A stretch of 64,000 nt of DNA from Pedobacter ginsengisoli (GTDB taxonomy: Bacteria; Bacteroidota; Bacteroidia; Sphingobacteriales; Sphingobacteriaceae). The stretch covers positions 310,001 to 374,000 of the forward strand of contig NZ_JASSYX010000001.1 of assembly GCF_030244015.1 (NCBI RefSeq), written 5' to 3'. The notes beneath the pieces are model-generated. The model searched no databases and was not told where the DNA came from. It was given only the letters and a program-made list of their open reading frames with translations. How positions within the stretch are numbered: position 1 is the first letter of the stretch; each line of letters opens with the position of its first letter. The position numbers and the translations under genes were made by a program. This document shows, piece by piece, positions 34,754 through 46,201 of this stretch.

Positions 34754-37741
34754 ATGATTAAATATTTGCTGAGTTTGGTTGTCTGTCTTCATCTGCTTGC
34801 TACAGAGACAAATGCTCAGCTAAAGGATGAAATCATCAGGTTCAGTGATGGCCTGCCATCGGATTTTGTAAAGGAGCTGGCCCTTAATGACAGAGGATAC
34901 CTGATCCTGGCTACAAGGCGTGGCTTGTCTCAATATGATGGTTACAGGTTTTTAGACCATGCCAATGCTTCGGCCAATATCAGCAGTCTGGCCATTAAAG
35001 ATGAAGCCATTTATTACCATGATGTATACAACGGTCTGTGTATGCTCAGAAATTTCTATAGTGTTCCCAAAGTTATCGCGGCCAACAAGTACCATGATGC
35101 TGATCCTAATAACGATCATTATGACAATATCTTTGTAGACTCTGGTGGGCGGATATGGTGCAGTGATATGAATAATGTGAAGTATTTTACAACTAAGGGA
35201 GGTAGAAATAAAACCTTTGTAATTGATAAAAATACAGACGGCGGCGGTCGCTATACTGCTTTTATGGAGCCGGTAAAAGGGAAAATCCTGATCTTCACAC
35301 AAAAAGGCATATTTACCTGGTCTGTGAAAACCAACAGGCTTAGCAAGCATCAGGATGCGGGACTGGACTATAATTTTTCGGCCGTTGCCCTGCTTAATAA
35401 AGATGAGGTGCTTCTTGGAACAAAGCAGGGGCGGATTTTAAAATACAATATCTCTAATTCGGAGACAGAGACCTTACCGCCATTGCCGGGCAATGAAATG
35501 GTAATAGGTTTTGAAAAGATGAACTTAGGCGGACAGTCAGGCCTTTTGTTGTATTCCAGCGGGAATATCTACCTGAGGAATGACGGCAGTAAACATACCA
35601 CGCTCTTTTATCAGACAAAGGAACAGTCCATCAATAAAGTGATCGTCAATCACCAGACAAATATTACCTGGGTCGCCACGAATAAAGGACTGATCAAACT
35701 ATTTTATCCCTATTCATCGGTACGCAATTTAATGCTCCCTGCCAAAGACAGAAAGCCGGGAAACATGATCACAGATATTGTGGAGCATTCAAACGAAAAT
35801 ATTTACTGCTGCATCAACAATAATCTGGTCTGGATCTATAATAAATCTGCCGGCTGGCAAAAACTCGCAATCGGAGATCAGGGTGTGCGAACCGAAAGCC
35901 TGCATGCGGCAGGTGCCGACATATTGATCTCAACAAACAGGGGCGTTTATATATTAAAAGACAACAAGATCAGCAAGCTTTCCCTGGTAGGAGATGCTGA
36001 TAATCAGTCCGTTAAAAAATGCATTGTTGATCTGGACAGCAATCTCTGGGTACTGTCATCCGGACAGGCGGCAAAAGTATATTCATGGCCTGGTTTAATT
36101 CTGAAACCTGAGATGGTCGTTAATAATAAAGGATTTTGGGAGGACAATGTCTGGAATGATATTTTTTGCAATGATGATGGAAAAGTATGGCTCGCCGGGT
36201 GGACTCCAAAAAGCTTTGGAATTGCAATCTATGACCGTTCAAAGCGTTACTTTAATGAAATAAGTAAACTGAAGGCAAACGCAGACCAATCCTTGTTTGT
36301 AGGTGATTATTATAACCGGATCACTAAAACACGTAACGGCGACATTTTGGTTTCTGCCTACGGGGGCTGGAATCTGCTGAACCCGGACGGCATAGTAAAA
36401 AAGCAGCTGAATACAAAAAAATATGAAGTAGCCAATGACAGGGTCGAAGGAATAGAAGAAGACAACAACAGGAAAATCTGGTTTGCAACTGAAGAAGGAT
36501 TGCACGTTTACAATAACAATACTGATAAAGTGATCAGAATCTCGCAGATAGATGGATTGCCGGCTGATGATCTGGTCCATGGATTCAGAAAGTTAAACAA
36601 TGGAAATCTTGCACTTGGATTTGAAAACGGACTGTCAATTGTAGATGTAAATATGATAGTCAGGTCGCAACTGGTAAACAAGCTGGAGCTGTGCGCCGTA
36701 AAGATCAACGGGAAAGTCATCAATACGAGCAATACTGACATCAGGCTTAAGGAAGGCGAAACGGAACTGGAGCTATTGTTCTCTTCATTAACTTATATAG
36801 ACAAGCGAAAGATCATTTACAGGTACAGATTTTCTGAAGAGAAAGAGTGGAACTATTTGGGAAACAAACCTGAACTGTCACTAAGACATCTGGCACCGGG
36901 AAATTATAACATCAGGATCGAGGCAGGGGATAACCTGGAAAACTGGCAGTCCAAAGATTTAAAGGTATCCCTGTATCTGCCAGCTCCCTTTTATAAAACA
37001 CAATGGTTTACGCTCCTGATCTTCGTTGCAATTGTATTGGTGATTATTTATGTATATCGTTATTTACTCCATCAGCATAAGGTGGAAGAACAATATAAGA
37101 GAAAGTTAAAAGAAGCAGAGATGCAGGCATTGCGTTCACAAATGAACCCGCATTTTATGTTCAATACGCTCAACTCAATAAATAGTTTCATTATAGAACA
37201 CAAAACAGATGCTGCGAGTGAATACCTGACCACTTTTTCCAGACTCATGCGGGATATTCTGGACAATTCCAAACACACCAGTATTCCGCTTCATAAGGAG
37301 CTGCAGACGTTAAAACTGTATTTAAGCCTGGAAGCTACACGACTGGAGCATATTTTTGATTATTACATTAAAGTGAATAAAAATATTTCGCAGGAAACAT
37401 TGAAGGTCCCCCCGCTGATCTTGCAGCCATTTGCGGAGAATGCAATCTGGCATGGACTTAGAAATAAGGAAGGGAAGGGGCTGCTGGAAATCCTCATTTC
37501 TCTTGAAGATGAAAATACGCTTCATATCATTATTAAAGATAACGGGATAGGCAGAAAAGCTGCCGCCCTGTTTATGGTCAGCCAGTTTAAGCACAAATCT
37601 TACGGCGTAGACATTACCTCGAGCCGCCTGAGGCTGCTGAGCAGTGAAAGCAGTATTGCAATCGAAGATTTGTATGACAAACACCATAAGCCCGCCGGTA
37701 CGGCTGTCCATATTTATTTAAACCTGGACATAAAGAATTGA
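34754..37741 (+). CDS. Propeller-type sensor histidine kinase (LytS-like)
   Basis: 995 residues. Signal peptide MIKYLLSLVVCLHLLATETNA; two seven-bladed Reg_prop propellers in the periplasm (repeats such as LALNDRGYLILATRRGLSQYDG); a Y_Y_Y domain (~660-730); one membrane helix (TLLIFVAIVLVIIYVYRYLL, ~755-775); and a His_kinase domain with phospho-acceptor in QMNPHFMFNTLNS (His800), then an HATPase region with LQPFAENAIWHGL and DNGIGR. The gene starts only 8 bp after the cytochrome gene, so it likely senses a ligand tied to that cluster. Partner regulator follows. Confidence 0.93.
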   Translation: MIKYLLSLVVCLHLLATETNAQLKDEIIRFSDGLPSDFVKELALNDRGYLILATRRGLSQYDGYRFLDHANASANISSLAIKDEAIYYHDVYNGLCMLRNFYSVPKVIAANKYHDADPNNDHYDNIFVDSGGRIWCSDMNNVKYFTTKGGRNKTFVIDKNTDGGGRYTAFMEPVKGKILIFTQKGIFTWSVKTNRLSKHQDAGLDYNFSAVALLNKDEVLLGTKQGRILKYNISNSETETLPPLPGNEMVIGFEKMNLGGQSGLLLYSSGNIYLRNDGSKHTTLFYQTKEQSINKVIVNHQTNITWVATNKGLIKLFYPYSSVRNLMLPAKDRKPGNMITDIVEHSNENIYCCINNNLVWIYNKSAGWQKLAIGDQGVRTESLHAAGADILISTNRGVYILKDNKISKLSLVGDADNQSVKKCIVDLDSNLWVLSSGQAAKVYSWPGLILKPEMVVNNKGFWEDNVWNDIFCNDDGKVWLAGWTPKSFGIAIYDRSKRYFNEISKLKANADQSLFVGDYYNRITKTRNGDILVSAYGGWNLLNPDGIVKKQLNTKKYEVANDRVEGIEEDNNRKIWFATEEGLHVYNNNTDKVIRISQIDGLPADDLVHGFRKLNNGNLALGFENGLSIVDVNMIVRSQLVNKLELCAVKINGKVINTSNTDIRLKEGETELELLFSSLTYIDKRKIIYRYRFSEEKEWNYLGNKPELSLRHLAPGNYNIRIEAGDNLENWQSKDLKVSLYLPAPFYKTQWFTLLIFVAIVLVIIYVYRYLLHQHKVEEQYKRKLKEAEMQALRSQMNPHFMFNTLNSINSFIIEHKTDAASEYLTTFSRLMRDILDNSKHTSIPLHKELQTLKLYLSLEATRLEHIFDYYIKVNKNISQETLKVPPLILQPFAENAIWHGLRNKEGKGLLEILISLEDENTLHIIIKDNGIGRKAAALFMVSQFKHKSYGVDITSSRLRLLSSESSIAIEDLYDKHHKPAGTAVHIYLNLDIKN

Positions 37742-37864
37742 GGGCCAGTGTCTGCCGTTCAATGGCTCAAACCCACCATTCACTAAATAATTTTGATATT
37801 ATAGGAAATATTAAATTAAATTTAGCTGATTTGATACCATACTTGTACATCTAAATCTCGCCCT

Positions 37865-38611
37865 ATGAGTTTAATCAAAGCAGTCATCATTGACGATGAA
37901 AAACACGGTCTCGTAACACTTCAGCATTTGATCAGTCAGTATTGTGAAATGGTTGAAGTGGTTGCAACATGCCAGAAAAGCACTGACGCCAAACGGATCA
38001 TTGAAGATCATCAGCCGGATATCGTTTTTATGGATATTGAAATGCCGGTATTAAGCGGTTTCGATGTGTTGAGCCAGTTTGATGAATTTAATTTTCAAAC
38101 AATCTTTACGACGGCCTATGACCAGTATGCTATAGCAGCATTGAGGCTGAATGCGCTGGATTATCTGCTGAAGCCTATAGACCGTGAAGAGTTAAGAGAT
38201 GCAATTGACAGATTTACCCGCAGGGAAACTACGGCTTCAAAAAAGCAGTTTCAAATGGCCAAACAGTTTACCCAGTCTGGTGTGATGGATACGCTTGCAC
38301 TTTCCAGCAGCAAGGGTCTTCACTTTGTTAAGATCAAAGATATACTATACCTGGAAGCGACCAGTTGTTATACCAATATAGTGATGAACGATGGTCAGGT
38401 CCATCTGGTCAGTAAAACATTGTGTTCTTTTGAAGAAGCATTAAACGACCATTCTTTCTTCCGGGCCCATAAGTCCTTTATCATCAACCTCGAATTTATT
38501 AAACATTATATCCGCGGTGAAGGCGGAGAGGTGATCATGACCAATAATGCATCCATTAACCTGAGCCGCACAAAGAAACAGGAATTTTTAAATTTCTTCA
38601 CTAAGATCTGA
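37865..38611 (+). CDS. LytTR-family response regulator
   Basis: 248 residues. Receiver domain with acidic pair IIDDEKH (~9-15), phospho-acceptor Asp57 in VFMDIEMP, Thr and Lys in TTAYDQYA and LLKPID. A C-terminal LytTR DNA-binding domain (~150-248; ILYLEATSCYTNIVM, FFRAHKSFIINLEFIKHY) completes it. It is the evident partner of the kinase 123 bp upstream. The target promoter is not known; the cytochrome/DUF1553 cluster is a natural guess. Confidence 0.93.
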   Translation: MSLIKAVIIDDEKHGLVTLQHLISQYCEMVEVVATCQKSTDAKRIIEDHQPDIVFMDIEMPVLSGFDVLSQFDEFNFQTIFTTAYDQYAIAALRLNALDYLLKPIDREELRDAIDRFTRRETTASKKQFQMAKQFTQSGVMDTLALSSSKGLHFVKIKDILYLEATSCYTNIVMNDGQVHLVSKTLCSFEEALNDHSFFRAHKSFIINLEFIKHYIRGEGGEVIMTNNASINLSRTKKQEFLNFFTKI

Positions 38612-38647
38612 TACCGCTGTTTGCCGGTAGGGCGCAACAGCCGGCAA

Positions 38648-38683
38648 TAAAGAAAGGGATGAAACGCATCCACGTCATCCCTT
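38648..38683 (-). terminator. Terminator of the pfkA-gap operon
   Basis: On the minus strand AAGGGATGA and TCATCCCTT (38683-38675 and 38662-38654) form a 9-bp stem, followed by TCTTTATT. Confidence 0.6.
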
Positions 38684-38717
38684 ATCTAACCAAATATAAA
38701 CCTGTATGAAACGGGTT

Positions 38718-40573
<1,856 letters not shown>

Positions 40574-40574
40574 T

Positions 40575-41561
40575 TTATATGGACAAAACTTTAGTCATTT
40601 CTAATAAATCACTTTCCAGTTTAAAGCTATGCTTGTTCAGTGCCTCCTCTATACTCGTAGTCCTGATGTCATTTCCCCGTAAACCGACCATTTCCATCGT
40701 ATTTCCCTTCAGCAATTCATTTACTGCCGCGAAACCAAGCCTGCTTGCCAGGATCCTGTCAAAGCTGCTTGGACTGCCCCCGCGCTGAAGGTGGCCTAAG
40801 ATAGTTACTTTTGTGTCATAATGATCAAAACGGTCCTTAACTTTTTTTGCAATGTCGTAAGCACCGCCAGCTTTATGACCCTCAGAGACAATTACGATAC
40901 TTGAAGATTTTTTGGTGGTAGCGCCTGCTTCAAGCTGCTGGATCAGTTCATCCAGACTGGTTTGTTTTTCAGGTAACAGTACAGCTTCAGCACCGCTCGC
41001 AATCGCGCTTCTCAAAGCTATACATCCCGAATCCCTGCCCATTACCTCTATGAAGAAGAGCCTGTCATGAGAATCGGCTGTATCCCTGATCTTATCTATG
41101 GCCTCGATAACTGTATTGATCGCAGTATCATAACCCAGGGTAAAATCTGAGCCATAAAGGTCATTGTCTATGGTTCCGGGTATACCCATCACCCTTACAC
41201 CGTGCCTTTTGGCGAAGCGTTGCGCGCCGGTGAATGTTCCGTCACCACCTATGACGACAAGACCGTCTATATCCCTTGCTTTTAAATTCTCAAAAGCGAT
41301 ATCCTGGCCTTCGTCTGTTTTAAATTCTAAACAGCGGGCTGTTTTCAGTATTGTACCACCCTGATGGATTATGTTACTTACGGATCTTGCATCCATCGGA
41401 ATAATGTTGTTATTAATTAATCCCTGATATCCTTGCAAAACTCCAAACATATTTATACCATTGTATATCCCGGTTCTTACTACTGCTCTTATGCAGGCGT
41501 TCATTCCCGGGGCATCTCCTCCAGAGGTTAATACAGCAATATTTTTGATATTTGGTTTCAT
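40575..41561 (-). CDS. pfkA: ATP-dependent 6-phosphofructokinase
   Basis: 328 residues, the usual bacterial length. Motifs are LTSGGDAPGMNACIR (ATP site), VIGGDGTFTGA, GIPGTIDNDLYGSD (catalytic Asp in TIDND) and VTILGHLQRGGSPS. Gly-Gly-Asp-Gly-Thr at the second site indicates ATP, not pyrophosphate. It is the first gene of a three-gene operon and divergent from a Nudix-fold regulator; a perfect palindrome lies in its promoter. Confidence 0.95.
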   Translation of the reverse strand: MKPNIKNIAVLTSGGDAPGMNACIRAVVRTGIYNGINMFGVLQGYQGLINNNIIPMDARSVSNIIHQGGTILKTARCLEFKTDEGQDIAFENLKARDIDGLVVIGGDGTFTGAQRFAKRHGVRVMGIPGTIDNDLYGSDFTLGYDTAINTVIEAIDKIRDTADSHDRLFFIEVMGRDSGCIALRSAIASGAEAVLLPEKQTSLDELIQQLEAGATTKKSSSIVIVSEGHKAGGAYDIAKKVKDRFDHYDTKVTILGHLQRGGSPSSFDRILASRLGFAAVNELLKGNTMEMVGLRGNDIRTTSIEEALNKHSFKLESDLLEMTKVLSI

Positions 41562-41573
41562 GATTTATTTATA

Positions 41574-41598
41574 CGAATATAGCGTGTATATTTTACAC
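41574..41598. promoter_or_regulatory. pfkA -7-like element with overlapping operator palindrome
   Basis: On the minus strand TATATTCG (41581-41574) is one base off TAnnTTTG, 12 bp before the pfkA ATG. Directly upstream of it GTGTA-TATTT-TACAC (41584-41598) is a perfect 5-bp palindrome placed between the -33 and -7 positions, suited to a repressor. Confidence 0.45.
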
Positions 41599-41678
41599 TA
41601 AGTAATTTATTTTGTAATTTTCTATGTAATTAGGAAACAAGTATATTTATTTGCTTTAATATTTAAAAATTTAATATT

Positions 41679-42368
41679 TTGAAAGAAGTTTTACCAAAGT
41701 TTGATTCCACTTTCTCGATTGATTGTGTGGTGTTCGGATTCGATGAAGGAGAATTAAAAATTCTTTTAATAGAACGTAATGAAGAGCCTTTTAAAGACTG
41801 GTGGGCACTGCCCGGCAATATTGTAGGTGAAGATGAAAGTTTAGACCAGTCCGCATCAAGGATATTGAATGAGCTTACAGGCCTTACAAACATATACATG
41901 GAGCAGTATTATACTTTCGGAGATGTAAACCGGCATCCTCAGGGCAGGGTGGTAAGTATTGCCTACTATGCATTGCTCAGGCTGGGCGGAGAGAAATCTG
42001 TCAAGCCGCTAAGTACTTATGCTAAACAGGCCTACTGGCGAAATGTAAAAGATCTTCCCAAGCTTGCATTTGACCATCAGAAGATCTTTGAAAAAGGCCT
42101 GGAGAAAATCAAAAGGAGGATCAAACATCAGCCTATTGCTTTTGAACTTCTACCCGAGAAGTTTACACTAACCCAGCTGCAGAATGTGTATGAGGTCATC
42201 CTCAATAAAAAACTCGACAAGAGGAACTTCAGAAAGAAAATGCTGAGTTTTGGTGTCCTGAGAGACCTCGATGAGAAGCAACAGGGAGTCTCCTTCAGAG
42301 CAGCTACACTGTATAAATTTGACAAGAGGAAATACGCCAAGCTTTTTGGAAAAGAGATCTCTTTTTAA
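41679..42368 (+). CDS. Nudix-fold transcriptional regulator (NrtR/AraR-like)
   Basis: 229 residues. The N-terminal Nudix domain (CVVFGFDEGELKILLIERNE, then WWALPGNIVGEDESLDQSAS) has a degenerate Nudix box: the REUxEE core reads RILNEL, losing two catalytic acids. The C-terminal ~80 residues form the winged helix of this family (FTLTQLQNVYEVILNKKLDK, FRKKMLSFGVLRDL). That fits a ligand-sensing repressor rather than a hydrolase. The only possible start is TTG at 41679, since an in-frame stop lies at 41664. Divergent pfkA operon is the likely target. Confidence 0.82.
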   Translation: MKEVLPKFDSTFSIDCVVFGFDEGELKILLIERNEEPFKDWWALPGNIVGEDESLDQSASRILNELTGLTNIYMEQYYTFGDVNRHPQGRVVSIAYYALLRLGGEKSVKPLSTYAKQAYWRNVKDLPKLAFDHQKIFEKGLEKIKRRIKHQPIAFELLPEKFTLTQLQNVYEVILNKKLDKRNFRKKMLSFGVLRDLDEKQQGVSFRAATLYKFDKRKYAKLFGKEISF

Positions 42369-42410
42369 CACCTGCGTTATTGATCAATAATGAAAACTAT
42401 TTTAAAAGAA

Positions 42411-42442
42411 AACCCCCCAAAGGCATTCGCATTTGGGGGGTT
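42411..42442. terminator. Bidirectional terminator
   Basis: AACCCCCCAAA (42411-42421) pairs perfectly with TTTGGGGGGTT (42432-42442) over a 10-nt loop. It lies between two convergent genes. Confidence 0.85.
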
Positions 42443-42466
42443 GTTATAAAAAGAGTGATCCGTTGC

Positions 42467-43324
42467 TTATTTAGCAGCTACATTCAAATGATAGTCCACC
42501 AGATCGTCTATAGGTGAGCGGATAATTTTTCCAATTCCCATTTCGTAACGGTCTGCCACTACACTCAAAATATCCCGGAAGCTGTATCCTACTGAGCCAA
42601 CACAGTTTAATGTATAATCTTTATAGTTAGGGTAGTGGATCACCAGGTTTTCAAAGAATGCGGAGAACGCGTAGTCAACTGTAGCATAAGTATAGTCTTC
42701 ATAATTGTCTTTGAAGTCATATAAAAACTTACTAAAGCTTGCACAAAAGCGATTTGGTAACGGTTTATTGTAAATGTTATCAAAAATATCTTCATTGGTC
42801 AGAGCGAAGTTATCGTAGAAACTTTCTCTTAGTCCTTTGGGCATATAGCCTTTCATATAATCAGAAAGAATTCTTTTGCCAATGAAGCAGCCACTTCCCT
42901 CATCACCCAGAAAATAGCCCAGTGAATCGATATTCAGTGTAATGTCTTTTCCATCATAAAGACAAGAATTGGTTCCCGTCCCTAAAATAGCTGCAAAACC
43001 AGCCTCATCTCCAAGAAGGGCCCTGCATGAAGCCAAAAGATCGTGGCCAATATTGATCTCCGCATTTACGAAGATCTGTTTCATTGCATCAGCAACAATT
43101 TTTCTTTTGGCATCTGTAGAACAACCTGCTCCGTAATAATTTACCTCTGTAAGTTTGTCCGCTTCTAAATGATCAGGCAAAGAATTTCTTAAGGATTCAA
43201 CAATATATTCTGTACTTGAAAAATACGGGTTGTAACCCTCTGTATTGAAAAGGATTTTTCTACCTGCCTCATTAATTAAACACCAATTGGTTTTGGTTGA
43301 ACCACCATCTGCAATAACTATCAT
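42467..43324 (-). CDS. BadF/BadG-type N-acetylglucosamine kinase-like ATPase
   Basis: 285 residues of the ASKHA kinase fold. All expected motifs are present: phosphate-1 DGGSTKTNW (~7-15), catalytic region NIGHDLLASC with Asp, phosphate-2 ILGTGTNSC and GYFLGDEGSGCFIGK, and a late adenosine-type GSVGYSF. It probably phosphorylates an amino sugar such as GlcNAc. It is a paralogue of the pfkA-operon gene at 39731 but has the intact first motif. Confidence 0.85.
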   Translation of the reverse strand: MIVIADGGSTKTNWCLINEAGRKILFNTEGYNPYFSSTEYIVESLRNSLPDHLEADKLTEVNYYGAGCSTDAKRKIVADAMKQIFVNAEINIGHDLLASCRALLGDEAGFAAILGTGTNSCLYDGKDITLNIDSLGYFLGDEGSGCFIGKRILSDYMKGYMPKGLRESFYDNFALTNEDIFDNIYNKPLPNRFCASFSKFLYDFKDNYEDYTYATVDYAFSAFFENLVIHYPNYKDYTLNCVGSVGYSFRDILSVVADRYEMGIGKIIRSPIDDLVDYHLNVAAK

Positions 43325-43651
43325 CTTAATTTGAATTTTTGGGGATAAAAGTAAATAATCCTAACACTTTGGTAGATTTTTTTTTCATAAATTTAATTTA
43401 TATCTTTTGGTTTCAGTTTTAGTTTTGTGCCCTGAATTGTCTTTAAATGGACTTTATTTGTATTTTGCTCGCTATTTTAAAGTTACCATATTGTTAAAAA
43501 AACACTAAGCCTAAAATACACTTAGTATTTTAAAATCCAAATTTTAAAATTATCTCTCCTTTGATAACATTTTAACATTAATCTTAAATCCCCCTTTAAT
43601 TGAAATTAACGTACATTTTCGTAAACTTACTTTGTGAAAAAAGATAAAATT
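43325..43651. other. 327-bp A/T-rich gap between divergent genes
   Basis: No gene-like frame. It holds the divergent promoters of the BadF-type kinase and the threonine aldolase, but only a partial -7 match (TACTTTG, 43628-43634) was found for the latter. A pair of TTTTAAAAT motifs occurs around 43530-43550. Confidence 0.5.
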
Positions 43652-44680
43652 ATGGCCATAAAAATTGACTTTAGAAGTGATACGGTAACCAAGCCTACCG
43701 CAGAGATGCTTGAGGCAATGATGGGCGCTAAAGTAGGAGACGATGTATTTGGCGAAGATGAGACGGTAAACAGGCTCGAGCATAAGCTGGCTGCGATGTT
43801 CAATATGGAAGCTGGTCTGTTTTGCCCGTCCGGGACCATGAGCAACCAGATTGCCATAAAGTGCTTTACTCAGCCTATGGATGAAGTAATCTGCGACCAG
43901 ACCGCACATGTTTACCGTTATGAAGGCGGCGGCATCGCCTACCATTCTATGGCATCTGTGCGTCTGCTGAATGGCTCCCGGGGAATACTGACCCCCGAAC
44001 TTATTGAACCCGAAATCAACGAGGCCAACATTCACTATCCCAATTCCAGTCTTGTTGTGCTGGAAAACACGGTGAACAAAGGGGGCGGAGCTTGCTATAG
44101 TCTGGCCCAGATCGAACCGATCCATACGCTGTGCAATATAAAAGGACTTAAATTGCATCTGGACGGCGCGCGGATCTTTAACGCCCTAATCAGGACCGGA
44201 GATGCTGCAAGAGATTACGGCAAATATTTTGACGGCATCTCTGTCTGTCTGTCAAAGGGTCTGGGTGCACCTGTAGGGTCTGTATTACTTGGATCCGCAG
44301 AAACTATAAAGAAAGCAGTTAAGATCAGGAAAGCTTTTGGCGGCGGCATGCGCCAGGCAGGGTTTTTAGCCGCCGCAGGAATTTACGCTTTAGACCATCA
44401 TGTCGACCGTCTGTCTGTGGACCATACCCATGCACAAGCCCTGGCCGGCGCGTTGAGCAAAGTGAGTTATGTTTCTTCCGTAGTACCTGTTGAGACCAAT
44501 ATCGTGCTTTTTGAAGTGGCCGAAGGATTTAAGGCGGGCAGCGTTGTTCATCAGCTGGCAGAAAAAGGAATAGCCTGCAATGCCACAGGTCGTAAAACGA
44601 TAAGAATGGTCACACATTTAGATATTTCTGCTGAAATGATAGATATGGCAATTGAAAACATAATACATTTGCATCCGTAG
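43652..44680 (+). CDS. Low-specificity L-threonine aldolase
   Basis: 342 residues of the fold-type I PLP family. Start motif [15 protein letters not shown], then [28 protein letters not shown] and the PLP Lys in [14 protein letters not shown] (~205), with FGGGMRQAG after it. It cleaves threonine or allo-threonine to glycine and acetaldehyde. ATG 43652 is preferred over GTG 43634, which falls in the likely -7 element. Confidence 0.93.
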   Translation: MAIKIDFRSDTVTKPTAEMLEAMMGAKVGDDVFGEDETVNRLEHKLAAMFNMEAGLFCPSGTMSNQIAIKCFTQPMDEVICDQTAHVYRYEGGGIAYHSMASVRLLNGSRGILTPELIEPEINEANIHYPNSSLVVLENTVNKGGGACYSLAQIEPIHTLCNIKGLKLHLDGARIFNALIRTGDAARDYGKYFDGISVCLSKGLGAPVGSVLLGSAETIKKAVKIRKAFGGGMRQAGFLAAAGIYALDHHVDRLSVDHTHAQALAGALSKVSYVSSVVPVETNIVLFEVAEGFKAGSVVHQLAEKGIACNATGRKTIRMVTHLDISAEMIDMAIENIIHLHP

Positions 44681-44705
44681 TCCATAAATAAAAAAAAGCC
44701 CGGTG

Positions 44706-46199
44706 ATGAAGAAAATTCTTGTAGCAAACAGAGGTGAAATCGCATTACGCATCATGCGGTCTGCCCGGGAAATGGGGATCAAAACTGTTGCTGTTTATTC
44801 CGAGGCAGACAGAACAGCCTTGCACGTCAGGTATGCAGATGAGGCCGTTTGTATCGGACCCGCGGCCTCAAATCAATCTTACCTGCTTGGCGAAAAAATA
44901 ATAGAAGCCTGCAGAACAACCGGAGCAACAGCAATTCATCCCGGGTACGGGTTTTTATCAGAAAATGCCGCCTTTGCCAGAATGGTTAAGGACGCAGGGC
45001 TTATTCTGATCGGGCCGACACCCGAAGCCATGGAAGTTATGGGAAATAAACTTTCAGCGAAAGCGGCAGCCTTAAAATACAACATCCCGATGGTCCCCGG
45101 TACGGACACAGCGATAACTGATGTCAGCGAAGCAAGAAACAGAGCGATAGCAGTCGGATTTCCAGTTCTGATCAAAGCAGCCGCAGGAGGTGGGGGTAAA
45201 GGTATGAGGGTAGTAGAGCAAGTGTCCGATTTTGAAGAACAGATGCAGCTGGCAGTAAGTGAGGCCACTTCTGCATTTGGTGACGGATCTGTTTTTATAG
45301 AACGTTATGTTTCTTCACCCCGCCATATCGAAATACAGATCCTGGGCGATACCCATGGAAACATCGTTCACCTGTTTGAACGTGAGTGTTCCATACAACG
45401 GCGTCACCAGAAAGTAGTTGAAGAAGCCCCTTCCAGTATCTTAACAGAAGACATCCGTCAAAAGATGGGTAAGTGCGCAGTTGATGTAGCCCGATCGGTC
45501 AGTTATACAGGAGCAGGTACAGTAGAATTTATCCTCGATGAAAATCTCGACTTTTTCTTTCTTGAAATGAATACCCGTTTACAGGTCGAGCACCCGGTTA
45601 CGGAAATGATCACCGGCCTGGACCTCGTCAAGGAACAGATCAGGATTGCCAGGGGAGAAAAACTGGCTTACACACAAGACGACCTGAAAATAAACGGTCA
45701 TGCGCTGGAGCTGAGGGTATATGCTGAAGATCCCGAAAATAACTTCCTGCCGGATATAGGCATACTTCAAACTTATCGTACCCCCAAAGGTAATGGGGTA
45801 CGCGTTGACGACGGTTTTGAGCAAGGCATGGAGATCCCGGTATATTACGATCCGATGATCGCCAAACTGATCACCTTTGGCAAGGACAGGCATGAAGCCA
45901 TAGAAAGAATGATCAGGGCCATCGACGAATATGACATTACCGGTATAAAAACTACCCTTAACTTTGGGAAATTTGTCATGCAGCATGAGGCTTTCAGAAC
46001 AGGGAAGTTTGACACACACTTTGTGAGTAAATACTTCAATCCCGGCCAGGCGGCAACTGAAACTGAAGAAGAAGCATTGCTGGCGGCGATCGCATCAGTG
46101 ATCTCACTAAAAAAACAACCGGAAGTTATTTCGGAAAGTCAGCAGACGGCTGGCACAGCCAGCAACTGGAGAAGGAACAGGGTAAAGTTTAATTCATAA
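44706..46199 (+). CDS. accC: Acetyl-CoA carboxylase, biotin carboxylase subunit
   Basis: 497 residues. Biotin carboxylase N-terminal domain (KKILVANRGEIALRIMRSA), HPGYGFLSENAAFA, ATP-grasp domain with Gly-rich loop (KAAAGGGGKGMRVV), ERYVSSPRHIEIQ, ECSIQRRHQK and EMNTRLQVEHPVTE, then the C-terminal domain. The C-terminal ~45 residues carry an extra tail. A GTG codon precedes the ATG. No accB is adjacent, which is unusual as accBC are normally paired. It could also belong to another biotin-dependent carboxylase. ribE follows 2 bases later. Confidence 0.9.
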   Translation: MKKILVANRGEIALRIMRSAREMGIKTVAVYSEADRTALHVRYADEAVCIGPAASNQSYLLGEKIIEACRTTGATAIHPGYGFLSENAAFARMVKDAGLILIGPTPEAMEVMGNKLSAKAAALKYNIPMVPGTDTAITDVSEARNRAIAVGFPVLIKAAAGGGGKGMRVVEQVSDFEEQMQLAVSEATSAFGDGSVFIERYVSSPRHIEIQILGDTHGNIVHLFERECSIQRRHQKVVEEAPSSILTEDIRQKMGKCAVDVARSVSYTGAGTVEFILDENLDFFFLEMNTRLQVEHPVTEMITGLDLVKEQIRIARGEKLAYTQDDLKINGHALELRVYAEDPENNFLPDIGILQTYRTPKGNGVRVDDGFEQGMEIPVYYDPMIAKLITFGKDRHEAIERMIRAIDEYDITGIKTTLNFGKFVMQHEAFRTGKFDTHFVSKYFNPGQAATETEEEALLAAIASVISLKKQPEVISESQQTAGTASNWRRNRVKFNS

Positions 46200-46201
46200 A
46201 A

